A DNA stretch of 64,000 nt, from assembly GCF_015704895.1 (NCBI RefSeq), contig NZ_JADQWB010000005.1, forward strand, positions 186,001-250,000, written 5' to 3'. This document shows positions 56,327 to 64,000 of the stretch, piece by piece. The notes beneath the pieces were generated by a model that made no database searches, had not been told where the DNA came from, and saw only the letters and a program-made list of their open reading frames with translations. A program made the translations under genes and the position numbers. Numbering within the stretch: the stretch's first letter is position 1; each line of letters starts with the position of its first letter. The DNA comes from Agrobacterium leguminum. GTDB taxonomy: Bacteria > Pseudomonadota > Alphaproteobacteria > Rhizobiales > Rhizobiaceae.

Positions 56327-57373
56327 ATGGCTATTGCTAGAGGTTACGCTGCGACCGATGCGTCGAAGCCGCTTACCCCGTTCACCTTCGAACGCCGCGA
56401 GCCGAACGATGACGACGTCGTCATCGACATCAAATATGCCGGCATCTGCCACTCGGACATCCACACCGTCCGCAACGAATGGAAGAACGCCGTCTACCCG
56501 ATCGTTCCCGGCCATGAGATCGCCGGCGTCGTGAAAGCTGTCGGTTCCAAGGTCACGAAGTTCAAGGTCGGCGACCATGTCGGCGTCGGCTGCTTCGTCG
56601 ATTCCTGCGTCGGCTGCGCCACACGCGATCTGGACAACGAGCATTACATGCCCGGCCTCGTCCAGACCTATAACGACGTCGATCCCTTCACGAAGACCGC
56701 GACCCATGGCGGTTACTCCGACTCGATCGTCGTCAAGGAAGGTTATGTCCTGTCGATCCCGGACAACCTGCCGCTCGATGCTTCCGCACCGCTTCTCTGC
56801 GCCGGCATCACGCTCTATTCGCCGCTGCGCCGCTGGAATGCCGGTCCCGGCCAGAAGGTCGCGATCGTCGGCATGGGCGGCCTTGGCCATATGGGCGTCA
56901 AGCTCGGCGCGGCCATGGGCGCGGATATCACCGTTCTCTCGCAGACGCTGTCGAAGAAGGAAGACGGTCTGAAGCTCGGTGCGAAGGACTATTACGCCAC
57001 CAGCGACGCCTCGACCTTCGAGAAGCTGGCCGGCACCTTCGACCTGATCATCTGCACGGCCGGCGTCGCCATCGACTGGAATGCCTATCTCGGCCTCCTG
57101 AAGCCCAAGGGCAGCATGGTCGTCGTCGGCGCACCGGAACATGCGATCCCGGTGCACGCCTTCTCGCTCATCATCGGCGCGAAGAACCTGTCGGGTTCGA
57201 TGATCGGTTCGATCAAGGAAACCCAGGACATGCTGGATTTCTGCGGCGAGCACAACATCGTCTCGGAGATCGAGACGATCAACATCCAGGACGTCAACGA
57301 AGCGTATGAGCGCGTGCTGAAAAGCGATGTGCGGTATCGCTTCGTCATCGATATGGCGTCGCTCGACGCTTGA
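56327..57373 (+). CDS. Zinc-type NAD(P)-dependent alcohol dehydrogenase (YahK/CAD-like)
   Basis: 348 residues from [20 protein letters not shown] at 56327, AAAGGA upstream. Catalytic zinc ligands are in [11 protein letters not shown] and PGHEIAG; the Rossmann loop is [13 protein letters not shown]. The structural-zinc lobe reads [14 protein letters not shown] and then NEHYMPG, where YahK/CAD relatives have two further cysteines; two of four ligands appear missing. It reduces aldehydes with NADPH in the family. It is divergent from the AraC regulator and likely controlled by it. Confidence 0.93.
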   Translation: MAIARGYAATDASKPLTPFTFERREPNDDDVVIDIKYAGICHSDIHTVRNEWKNAVYPIVPGHEIAGVVKAVGSKVTKFKVGDHVGVGCFVDSCVGCATRDLDNEHYMPGLVQTYNDVDPFTKTATHGGYSDSIVVKEGYVLSIPDNLPLDASAPLLCAGITLYSPLRRWNAGPGQKVAIVGMGGLGHMGVKLGAAMGADITVLSQTLSKKEDGLKLGAKDYYATSDASTFEKLAGTFDLIICTAGVAIDWNAYLGLLKPKGSMVVVGAPEHAIPVHAFSLIIGAKNLSGSMIGSIKETQDMLDFCGEHNIVSEIETINIQDVNEAYERVLKSDVRYRFVIDMASLDA

Positions 57374-57405
57374 GCTTTGGATTGGGCAGGCTCGCCACAT
57401 CCCCA

Positions 57406-57524
57406 CTCCGTCACCCCGGACTAGATCCGGGGTCCAGCGCGATCAAGTCTTTGATCGAAAAAGACTCTTTTAACGGCGCAGACGCGCCGTGGCTGGATGC
57501 CGGATCTAGTCCGGCATGACGGAG
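57406..57524. repeat. 119-bp palindromic intergenic element, copy B
   Basis: Same length as copy A (45741-45859). The 32-base arms pair with each other (CCGGACTAGATCCGG motifs) but differ in sequence from the arms of copy A, while the 55-base core with GACTCTTTT and GCGCAGACGCG is conserved. Confidence 0.8.
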
Positions 57525-57597
57525 GAGAGGTTGGGGCGCCTACAGAAGCACGAGGGCGGGAAGCGCAGGCTTCCCGCCCTTTGCCTTACCCCTGCCC

Positions 57598-58863
57598 TCA
57601 GGCCTCGTCCTTCAGCGTCTCTTTCTGGGTAATCAGCCGCGCGCTGTGCTGGCCGCTCAAGTAAATCCACAGCCAGCTCCACGCCACGGCAAGCCGCGAC
57701 CGCGTCCCGATCAGGAAGTAGATGTGGGCAAGCCCCCATATCCACCACGCCAGCACGCCCTTGAGCTTGAACCTGCCGAAATCGATCACCGCCGCGCGTT
57801 TGCCGATAGTCGCCAGATTGCCCTGATGGCTGTAGCGGAACGGCGGCGGTGACGGCTGGCCGGCCAGCCGCGCCTTGATGACTTTCGCGACATAGGCGCC
57901 CTGCTGCTTTGCCGCGGGTGCGATGCCCGGCACCGGCTTGCCGTTTTCCTGATTGACGGCGGCCGTATCGCCGATGACGAAGATATTCGGGTCGTCTTCC
58001 AGATGAAGATGCGGCCCAACAACGGCACGTCCCGCCCGGTCGGCGGGGGCATTGAGCCATTTCGCGGCGGGCGACGCCTGCACGCCGGCGGCCCAGACAA
58101 CGGTGCGGCAGGGGTAATAGGTCTCGCCCACCGTCACGCCCTCATCGCTGCACGCCGTCACCGGTGTGCCGAGCAGAACCTCGACACCAAGTTTTTCGAG
58201 GGCTTCCTTCGCATAGGCCGAAAGATCTTCCGTGAAGACCGGCAGAACGCGAGGGCCGGCCTCGACGAGCAGCACCCGGGTCTTTCTGGTATCCACATTA
58301 CGGAATTCCGCCGGCAGCGCCTTGTGCGCCAGCTCGGCGATCATGCCTGCCATTTCCACGCCCGTCGGGCCTGCGCCGATGATGACGAAGGTCAGCAGCG
58401 CCTGCCGTTCTTCTTCACTGGTGGCGAGTTCGGCCCGCTCGAAAGCCAGAAGCAGGCGGCGGCGGATTGTCGTCGCATCTTCGAGCGTCTTGAGGCCGGG
58501 GGCGGAACGCTCCCACTCGTCGCGGCCGAAATAGGCGTGGCGGGCGCCAGTGGCCAGCACCAGCGTATCGAAACCGATCACCTGACCCGAACTTAAATGC
58601 ACGGTCCGCGCCGCCCGGTCTATGCCGGTCACCTCCGCAAGCAGGGTCGTGACCTCCTTGCGGTCGCGGTAGAGATGGCGGATCGGCCAGGCGATTTCGG
58701 ATGTCGCCAGAGCCGTCGTCGCAACCTGATAAAGCAATGGCTGGAACAGGTGGTGATTGCGACGATCTATCAATGTGATGCGGACAGGGGCCCCCTCCAG
58801 CCCATGTACCAGTTGCAAACCGCCGAAGCCTCCACCCACGACGACAACATGATGTTCTTGCAT
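57598..58863 (-). CDS. ndh: Type II NADH:quinone oxidoreductase (NDH-2)
   Basis: 421 residues from MQEHHVVVVGGGFGGLQLVH at 58863. The FAD-binding GGGFGG, the DRRNHHLFQPLLYQVAT motif typical of NDH-2, a second nucleotide-binding fold FVIIGAGPTGVEMAGMIAEL, and the VFVIGD-like FVIGDTAAV near 320 are all present. A C-terminal amphipathic and hydrophobic tail (VLAWWIWGLAHIYFLIG) would attach it to the membrane. It oxidises NADH without proton pumping. Confidence 0.93.
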   Translation of the reverse strand: MQEHHVVVVGGGFGGLQLVHGLEGAPVRITLIDRRNHHLFQPLLYQVATTALATSEIAWPIRHLYRDRKEVTTLLAEVTGIDRAARTVHLSSGQVIGFDTLVLATGARHAYFGRDEWERSAPGLKTLEDATTIRRRLLLAFERAELATSEEERQALLTFVIIGAGPTGVEMAGMIAELAHKALPAEFRNVDTRKTRVLLVEAGPRVLPVFTEDLSAYAKEALEKLGVEVLLGTPVTACSDEGVTVGETYYPCRTVVWAAGVQASPAAKWLNAPADRAGRAVVGPHLHLEDDPNIFVIGDTAAVNQENGKPVPGIAPAAKQQGAYVAKVIKARLAGQPSPPPFRYSHQGNLATIGKRAAVIDFGRFKLKGVLAWWIWGLAHIYFLIGTRSRLAVAWSWLWIYLSGQHSARLITQKETLKDEA

Positions 58864-58935
58864 ATGTCTTCTGCCTTCAAAAGCTCGCGCACGGAGCATG
58901 CGCAGCCAAAGCATAGGCGAAAAAATTGACTTTGG

Positions 58936-59691
58936 TTATGAAATAGCCTGACCGCAGGCGTGACAAAAACGCCGGACTGTTTCAGCCATGCCATATTCCA
59001 GCGCATCCGCCGTCAGCCCGTGACCGATGGAAACCTCGGCCAGATAAGGGATACGTTTCATTAGCTTGGGCAGGTTTGCGACGGTGAGGTCATGGCCGGC
59101 ATTGACGGCAAGCCCGAGCGCTCTGGCATGATCCGCCGTCTGCCCGAGCTTTTCGAGAAGCGCCTCACCCTTTTGCGGATCGTCAAAACAGCCGCCATAG
59201 GGGCCGGTGTAAAGTTCGATGCGCGCCGCACCCGTCTCGGCGGCCAGTTCCACCGGTTCGCGTTCGCCATCGCCATCGGCAAAAAGCGAGACGCGCATGC
59301 CGCCCGCCTTCAGGCGTCCCACCACGTCTTTCAGGAAAACGCCGTGCTTGCGGAAATCCCAGCCGTGGTCGGAGGTTGCCTGCGACGGATCGTCGGGCAC
59401 CAGCGTCACCTGCTCCGGTTGGGTCTTTTCGCAAAGAACGAGGAAATCCTCGGTCGGATAACCTTCGATGTTGAATTCCGTGTCAGGGAAACTGTCGTCG
59501 ATCAGGGCGCGCAGCACCGGCAGATCGGAAAAGCGGATATGGCGCTGATCCGGCCGCGGGTGTACAGTCAGCCCGCTTGCCCCCGCCGCCAGTGCAATAT
59601 GCCCGAAATGCGCGACATCCGGCCATGGAAGATCGCGGCGGTTGCGTAACATGGCAATTGCGTTCAGATTGACAGAAAGTTTTGCGGGCAT
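58936..59691 (-). CDS. pdxJ: Pyridoxine 5'-phosphate synthase
   Basis: 251 residues from [20 protein letters not shown]; an upstream in-frame ATG at 59721 is less likely as its spacing from the ribosome-binding site is poor. Active-site segments include [28 protein letters not shown] and [13 protein letters not shown]. It joins 1-deoxyxylulose 5-phosphate and 3-amino-2-oxopropyl phosphate to pyridoxine phosphate in the DXP-dependent B6 route. It ends 72 bases from the ndh start, same strand. Confidence 0.97.
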   Translation of the reverse strand: MPAKLSVNLNAIAMLRNRRDLPWPDVAHFGHIALAAGASGLTVHPRPDQRHIRFSDLPVLRALIDDSFPDTEFNIEGYPTEDFLVLCEKTQPEQVTLVPDDPSQATSDHGWDFRKHGVFLKDVVGRLKAGGMRVSLFADGDGEREPVELAAETGAARIELYTGPYGGCFDDPQKGEALLEKLGQTADHARALGLAVNAGHDLTVANLPKLMKRIPYLAEVSIGHGLTADALEYGMAETVRRFCHACGQAIS

Positions 59692-59927
59692 GGCATCGGG
59701 GCTCCGGTTCGGAATTGACATCCTGTTTCACGCAGGTTGAGGCCAATCGCAAGAAGGCCGGCGAATTTTTTATTATTGCGGGAACGAAAACAGGCAATAC
59801 ACGTTACGGTTCTGATGTAGCGTTTGGCATGAGGTCTTGATCGGAAAACATGCCCGTCTTGGGGGAACAAGCAACGGGCACCTTTAAAAAGGCAGGCACA
59901 CTGTCAAAGAGCGCGAAGGGGGAGACA

Positions 59928-60626
59928 ATGCAGGATGGCCGGATGCCGTTCGAAAGTCACGGCGACGAGGACAAACCCAATCTAAGGATCAGCAGCTTTC
60001 TACCGGATATAAGCCTGCCCTCCTCCCTGCCCGCTGAACCCGTGCCCATCGCCGACATGGCCAATATCTTCGGGGTGACCCATCGGACGCTGCATTTTTA
60101 CGAGGAAAAGGCGCTGCTGACCTCGAAGCGCATCGGCCAGATGCGGGTCTACACCCACCGCAATGTCCAGCGCATGGCCGTCATCAACGTCTGCCGCGAA
60201 GTGGGCATTTCCGTCGCCGCCATTACCGAAATCATGGAAAAATTCGTCCGTTCGCTCTCGCAGGGCGAGGCGGACGATATATTCCACGCCGCGCTGCGGC
60301 AGCGGAAGCGGGAATTGACGGCCGAGCTTTCCACCCTTCAGCGCCAGGCCCAGCAGATCGAGGAACTGCTGGTCACCGACACGGATGCGGACGGCATGGA
60401 TGTCGCGGAACGGGCGCCCGCCAAGGACATCGCCCTCACCGACACCGAACGAAAATGTCTGGAACTGATGGCGGAGGGTTACGCCCCGGTGAGACTCGCC
60501 CGCGCGCTTGGTCTTTCGGGCAGCGATCTCAATGTTCTCGAGGCGAAGATCATCGGCAAGTTCAATGCCAGCAACCGCTTTCAGGCGGTCGCCAAGGCGG
60601 TTCTGCTCGGCGTCATCCGTGCATAG
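59928..60626 (+). CDS. MerR-type regulator with C-terminal LuxR-like HTH
   Basis: 232 residues from MQDGRMPFESHGDEDKPN; AAGGGGGAG precedes the ATG. Residues about 40-110 form a MerR HTH (PIADMANIFGVTHRTLHFYE, then RVYTHRNVQRMAVINVCREV), followed by a helical dimerisation segment. The last 60 residues (LTDTERKCLELMAEGYAPVR, then GLSGSDLNVLEAKIIGKFNA) look like a LuxR/GerE-type HTH. No cysteine metal site is seen. Two DNA-binding modules in one chain is unusual. The effector is unknown. Confidence 0.87.
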   Translation: MQDGRMPFESHGDEDKPNLRISSFLPDISLPSSLPAEPVPIADMANIFGVTHRTLHFYEEKALLTSKRIGQMRVYTHRNVQRMAVINVCREVGISVAAITEIMEKFVRSLSQGEADDIFHAALRQRKRELTAELSTLQRQAQQIEELLVTDTDADGMDVAERAPAKDIALTDTERKCLELMAEGYAPVRLARALGLSGSDLNVLEAKIIGKFNASNRFQAVAKAVLLGVIRA

Positions 60627-60632
60627 TCACAA

Positions 60633-61760
60633 TCAACGAACGATGGTCAGTGTCTCTGCCGCACGGGTAATGGCGGTGTAAAGCCACCTCTCGCGCGAGT
60701 CCCGGAAAGCATAGCTCTCGTCGAAGAGAACCACGTTGTTCCACTGCGAACCCTGCGCCTTGTGCACGGTCAGCGCATAGCCGAAATCGAATTCGTCATA
60801 CCGCTTGCGCGTGGACCACGGAATTTCCGTCTCCACATCCTCGAAGGCCGCCTTCAGCAGTTTTATCTTGGCAGCACCACGATCCATATCGTCGTCTTCA
60901 GGCCGGATCATCAGGTTGATGCCGGGCTTCACCGTCTCGCGCGAAGAACTCATCACCTGCCAGAGCGAGCCGTTGAGCAGCCCCTTGGCCGGGTCGTTCC
61001 GGAGGCAGACCAGCTTGTCGCCGGATTGCGGGTAATCGGCGGTAAAACCCTTCAGCTCGCGAAGCCGCTGATTGTAACGGCGGCGGGTGCGATTGGTGCC
61101 GACAAGCACCTGATCGGCATCGAGAACCAGCGACTGCGTCACCTCGGATTTGGAAATCACCTGCGCGGTCCCGTAATCGCCGCGCATGATCTCCCGGCCT
61201 TCCCGCACATCCATGGCGAGATGGATGATGGGATTGTCCTTGGCCTGGCGATGGATTTCCGACAGCAGATAATCCGGCTCCTGCTCGGTAAAGAAGCCGC
61301 CGCCAGAAACCGGCGGCAGCTGGCCGGGATCGCCGAGCACGAGAATCGGCGTGCCGAAGCTCATCAGGTCCTTGCCGAGCTGCTCATCCACCATCGAACA
61401 TTCATCGATGATGATGAGCGCCGCCTTGGCGAGCGGGCTCTGGCGGTTGATGGAGAACATCGGCGCAATCGAAGTCTTGCCGGTTTCCTCGTCTTCCACC
61501 GTTTCTTCGCCGCGCGGGCGATAGATCAGCGAATGGATGGTGCGGGCATTGGTCGCCCCGCGCGAGCGCAGCACCTGCGCCGCCTTGCCGGTGAAGGCCG
61601 CAAACAACACTTCACCATCGACATTTTCCGCGAAATGTTTGGCAAGCGTCGTCTTGCCCGTTCCGGCATAACCGAACAGCCGGAAAACCGGCGTCCGGCC
61701 TTCCTTCAGCCAGCGGGAAACAGCCTTCAGCGCTTCGTCCTGTTGCGGTGAAAATAACAT
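60633..61760 (-). CDS. RecD-like ATP-dependent DNA helicase
   Basis: 375 residues, MLFSPQQDEALKAVSRWLKE. Superfamily 1B pattern: Walker A FGYAGTGKTTLAKHF, Walker B LIIIDECSMVD, GDPGQLPPVSG, and the C-terminal UvrD_C_2 motifs ALTVHKAQGSQW and LYTAITRAAETL. It is shorter than RecD2 and lacks its N-terminal region; this compact AAA_30/UvrD_C_2 form is common in Rhizobiales. Role in DNA repair is inferred. Convergent with the MerR-type gene, 6 bases apart. Confidence 0.9.
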   Translation of the reverse strand: MLFSPQQDEALKAVSRWLKEGRTPVFRLFGYAGTGKTTLAKHFAENVDGEVLFAAFTGKAAQVLRSRGATNARTIHSLIYRPRGEETVEDEETGKTSIAPMFSINRQSPLAKAALIIIDECSMVDEQLGKDLMSFGTPILVLGDPGQLPPVSGGGFFTEQEPDYLLSEIHRQAKDNPIIHLAMDVREGREIMRGDYGTAQVISKSEVTQSLVLDADQVLVGTNRTRRRYNQRLRELKGFTADYPQSGDKLVCLRNDPAKGLLNGSLWQVMSSSRETVKPGINLMIRPEDDDMDRGAAKIKLLKAAFEDVETEIPWSTRKRYDEFDFGYALTVHKAQGSQWNNVVLFDESYAFRDSRERWLYTAITRAAETLTIVR

Positions 61761-61884
61761 GCGCCCTCATCGCAGGATTCGAGCGTCATGCGCAACAGAA
61801 AAAGAACGAAAGATGAATCGCTACGTGATAATGCGGCAATAAAACACGGCTGGTTTTTAAACCGTGGTCGCTATCATCCCTCGT

Positions 61885-63171
61885 ATGAAGATATTGATTC
61901 TCGGCGCAACAGGTTTCATCGGTTCGGAGGTTCTCAAAAGCCTTCACCTCCGCGGGCATGCCGTGACGGGGCTGGCGCGTTCGGTCACCCCCGCCCGCGA
62001 CAAATGGCCTTTCGCCAACTGGGTCTCAGCCGATCTTTCCAGGATGACGCGCGCGACAGACTGGTCATCGCTCGTCCATGACCATGACGCCATTGTCAAT
62101 TGCGCGGGCGCGCTGCAGGACGGCCTGTCGGATGACCTTGCCGCGACGCAGGAAAAGGCGATGCTGGCGCTCTATGAAGCAGCGGCGCAGACGGGCGGCA
62201 GACGGATAATCCAGATATCGGCCCGCACGGCGGGGGCAGCATCCGGCCTGCCCTTCCTCGCCACCAAACGCCGCGCCGATGAGGCGCTCGCCGCAAGCGG
62301 TCTGCCTCACGTCATTCTGCGCCCCGCGCTGGTGGTTGGGCGAAACGCGCACGGCGGCACGGCACTCGTGCGTGCGCTTGCAGGCTTTCCCTTCGTGGTG
62401 CCGCTCGTCAATGGACGAATCGCCGTCCGGACGGTCGCGGTGGAGGATGTGGCAACCGTGGTATGCGCGGCGATCGACGGCGAAATCCCGCCGGGCAGCG
62501 ATCTCGAACTCGCCGCGAAGGAAACGCTGACATTGCAGGACGTGGTCACCAGACACCGGCAATGGCTGGGCCTGCGCCGTGCTCCGGTCATAAATCTTCC
62601 CGCCGCCTTCATGCGCCCCGTCGCCCTCGTGGCGGATGCCGCAGGCAAACTCGGCTGGCGGTCGCCGCTGCGTTCGACCGCCATGACGGTCATGTCGGAA
62701 GGCATCGTGACGGAGAATGAAGCAGGACCGGCGATGGCGTCACTCAAGACCCTGGAACAGACGCTGGCCGTTCACCCTTCGGGCGTGCAGGACCTGTGGT
62801 TTGCCAGATTATATCTGCTGAAACCCCTGATCGTTCTCTGCCTGTCTTTATTCTGGCTGCTGTCCGGTCTCATACCGCTGCTGAATATCCCCGGAGCAGC
62901 GGCGCATTTCCTGCCCTTTATGCCGCAAACGCTGGCTGTCATTCTCACGCTCGCCACCTGCCTCATCGATATAGCCCTCGGCATCGCCGTCCTGCTGCGG
63001 CCGCTCGCCAGAAAGGCGCTTGTCGGCATGCTGTTGGTCAGCGCCGCTTATCTGGCCGGCGGCAGCCTGCTGGAACCGACCCTTTGGCTCGATCCGCTCG
63101 GTCCTCTGGTCAAGGTTCTGCCTTCCGTCGCCCTGACGCTCGTTGCCCTCGCCACCTTGGATGAACGCTGA
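61885..63171 (+). CDS. SDR epimerase-like protein fused to a DoxX-like membrane domain
   Basis: 428 residues from MKILILGATGFIGSEVLKSL. Residues 1-290 are an extended/atypical SDR with GxTGFxG dinucleotide loop. From about 310 there are four helices (FLPFMPQTLAVILTLATCLI and others) matching a DoxX-like/DUF4345-type domain. The soluble part would be tethered to the inner membrane. Its stop overlaps the next start (TGATG), so both gene products are coupled. Confidence 0.88.
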   Translation: MKILILGATGFIGSEVLKSLHLRGHAVTGLARSVTPARDKWPFANWVSADLSRMTRATDWSSLVHDHDAIVNCAGALQDGLSDDLAATQEKAMLALYEAAAQTGGRRIIQISARTAGAASGLPFLATKRRADEALAASGLPHVILRPALVVGRNAHGGTALVRALAGFPFVVPLVNGRIAVRTVAVEDVATVVCAAIDGEIPPGSDLELAAKETLTLQDVVTRHRQWLGLRRAPVINLPAAFMRPVALVADAAGKLGWRSPLRSTAMTVMSEGIVTENEAGPAMASLKTLEQTLAVHPSGVQDLWFARLYLLKPLIVLCLSLFWLLSGLIPLLNIPGAAAHFLPFMPQTLAVILTLATCLIDIALGIAVLLRPLARKALVGMLLVSAAYLAGGSLLEPTLWLDPLGPLVKVLPSVALTLVALATLDER

Positions 63172-63653
63172 TGACACTTGAGGAACTGCTACGGCTTGCC
63201 CATGTCATCGGCGCGACGGTGCTGTTCGGCACCGGCGCGGGCATTGCCTTTTTCATGGTGATGGCACGGCGGACGGCCAGCCCGGCGCTGATCGCCCATG
63301 TCGCAGGCACTGTCGTCATCGCCGACACGGTCTTTACCGCCACCGCCGCGATCATCCAGCCGGTCACCGGATATTTTCTCGCGCGCATCATCGGCTGGCC
63401 GCTGACCGAAGGCTGGATCGCGCTTTCGCTTGCCCTTTATGTCTTCACCGGCATTTTCTGGCTGCCGGTGGTGTGGATACAGATCAGACTGCGCGATATC
63501 GCCCGCGACTGCGCCGCCACCGGACAGGCCCTGCCGGCACAATGGTTCCGGCTTTACCGCATCTGGTTCGCCTGCGGTTTTCCCGCCTTTTTCGCGGTTC
63601 TCGGCATCATCTGGCTCATGCTCAACAAGCCGGATATTCCCCTGTTCGGCTGA
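63171..63653 (+). CDS. DUF2269 family membrane protein
   Basis: 160 residues with four helices, MTLEELLRLAHVIGATVLFG and IADTVFTATAAIIQPVTGYF in the first half; the RLAHVIGATVLFGTGAGIAF start is diagnostic for DUF2269. Overlapping start with the SDR/DoxX-like gene suggests they act as a pair in the membrane. Function unknown. Confidence 0.9.
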   Translation: MTLEELLRLAHVIGATVLFGTGAGIAFFMVMARRTASPALIAHVAGTVVIADTVFTATAAIIQPVTGYFLARIIGWPLTEGWIALSLALYVFTGIFWLPVVWIQIRLRDIARDCAATGQALPAQWFRLYRIWFACGFPAFFAVLGIIWLMLNKPDIPLFG

Positions 63654-63659
63654 TGCGGC

Positions 63660-64000
63660 TCAATTGACCGCCTGCTTCTCGACAAGCTGCGCCAGCTGCT
63701 CCGCAACCGTGTTCCAACCGTCGAAGAAACCCATCTCCGCGTGCCTGTCGCGATCCTCAAGATTGTTGTGCATGGCATAGGCCACATATTCCATGCCGTC
63801 GGGGTGATCGCGAAATGTCATCACGGCGGTGAGGAACGGCTGGGCGGAGGGGCGAAAACCCGCCGTCAGCGCATCGGTGAAAACCAGACGCTGCTCATGA
63901 TCCACCGCCAGAAAACATCCTTTGACATGCGGACCGAAGGCCGTGCCGTCCTCGCTATAGCGCGTTTCGAAGGCGCCGCCGGGATGGAGCTCCATGCGGT
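63660..64000 (-). CDS. SRPBCC/AHSA1-type protein, N-terminus off the edge
   Basis: The minus-strand frame remains open to the window end, so at least 113 residues are present and the N-terminal third is missing. RMELHPGGAFETRY, LVFTDAL, FLTAVMTFRDHPDG and the end MGFFDGWNTVAEQLAQLVEK match the AHSA1 (activator of Hsp90 ATPase-like) branch of START-like SRPBCC proteins. Ligand unknown. Convergent with the DUF2269 gene, 6 bases apart. Confidence 0.88.
   Translation of the reverse strand, partial: RMELHPGGAFETRYSEDGTAFGPHVKGCFLAVDHEQRLVFTDALTAGFRPSAQPFLTAVMTFRDHPDGMEYVAYAMHNNLEDRDRHAEMGFFDGWNTVAEQLAQLVEKQAVN

Overview
The window looks like a chromosomal segment of a Rhizobiaceae alphaproteobacterium, most likely of the Agrobacterium tumefaciens complex. 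The evidence is high-GC codon use, CTTGAC-type promoters, BA14K, DUF922 and DUF2946-type proteins, rhizobial intergenic palindromes, and protein sequences (RpoB, RpoC, PdxJ, UvrB) that read like Agrobacterium orthologues. This assignment is from memory of those families, not from a database search.

Region 1 (1-21.7 kb) is the information-processing supercluster, nearly all on the minus strand. Read 5' to 3' it runs tuf copy 2, then tRNA-Trp, secE, nusG, rplK, rplA, rplJ, rplL, rpoB, rpoC, and after a small plus-strand insertion, rpsL, rpsG, fusA, tuf copy 1 and the start of rpsJ (S10 operon). The insertion at 5.2-7.0 kb, between rpoC and rpsL, holds a small hypothetical gene, a glyoxalase-fold gene and a LuxR-type regulator. 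The two tuf genes, 19 kb apart, encode identical proteins. A histidine-phosphatase gene sits between tuf copy 2 and tRNA-Trp.

Region 2 (22-37 kb) is mixed housekeeping and envelope genes: a TerC-family membrane protein, a MliC-type lysozyme-inhibitor-like protein, small secreted proteins, two short membrane ORFs, tRNA-Gly and tRNA-Tyr, rlmB, an acyl-CoA thioesterase, a DUF2946-like/PepSY pair, an HxlR regulator divergent from a SnoaL/NAD(P)-binding pair with a palindromic operator, a GNAT acetyltransferase, a DUF486 transporter, uvrB, a lipoprotein and a secreted esterase.

Region 3 (37.08-38.86 kb) is the most interesting part. It is a compact AT-rich island with one reverse transcriptase that I assign to the DRT2 (UG2) antiphage family, preceded by a promoter and a roughly 250-nt non-coding leader in the place expected for the DRT2 template RNA. 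The leader contains a 111-nt segment bounded by two in-frame ACA triplets at a predicted stem. Rolling-circle copying of this segment would give an endless 37-codon open reading frame, as in the 'neo' mechanism described for DRT2.

Region 4 (39-64 kb) holds a PRC-barrel protein, a DUF922 protease-like protein, a J-domain protein, tRNA-Thr, a GGDEF cyclase with intact I-site, two endonuclease/exonuclease/phosphatase-fold enzymes, a three-gene ABC importer, an aminotransferase, an RbsD/FucU mutarotase, ilvC, a TetR regulator with palindromic operator, an AraC/alcohol dehydrogenase divergent pair resembling YqhC/YqhD, an NDH-2, pdxJ, an unusual MerR/LuxR-like fused regulator, a RecD-like helicase, an SDR/DoxX-like fusion with a DUF2269 partner, and a truncated SRPBCC gene at the edge. 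Two families of palindromic intergenic elements occur here, each in two copies (156 bp and 119 bp). No rRNA genes, CRISPR arrays, insertion sequences or prophage genes were seen.
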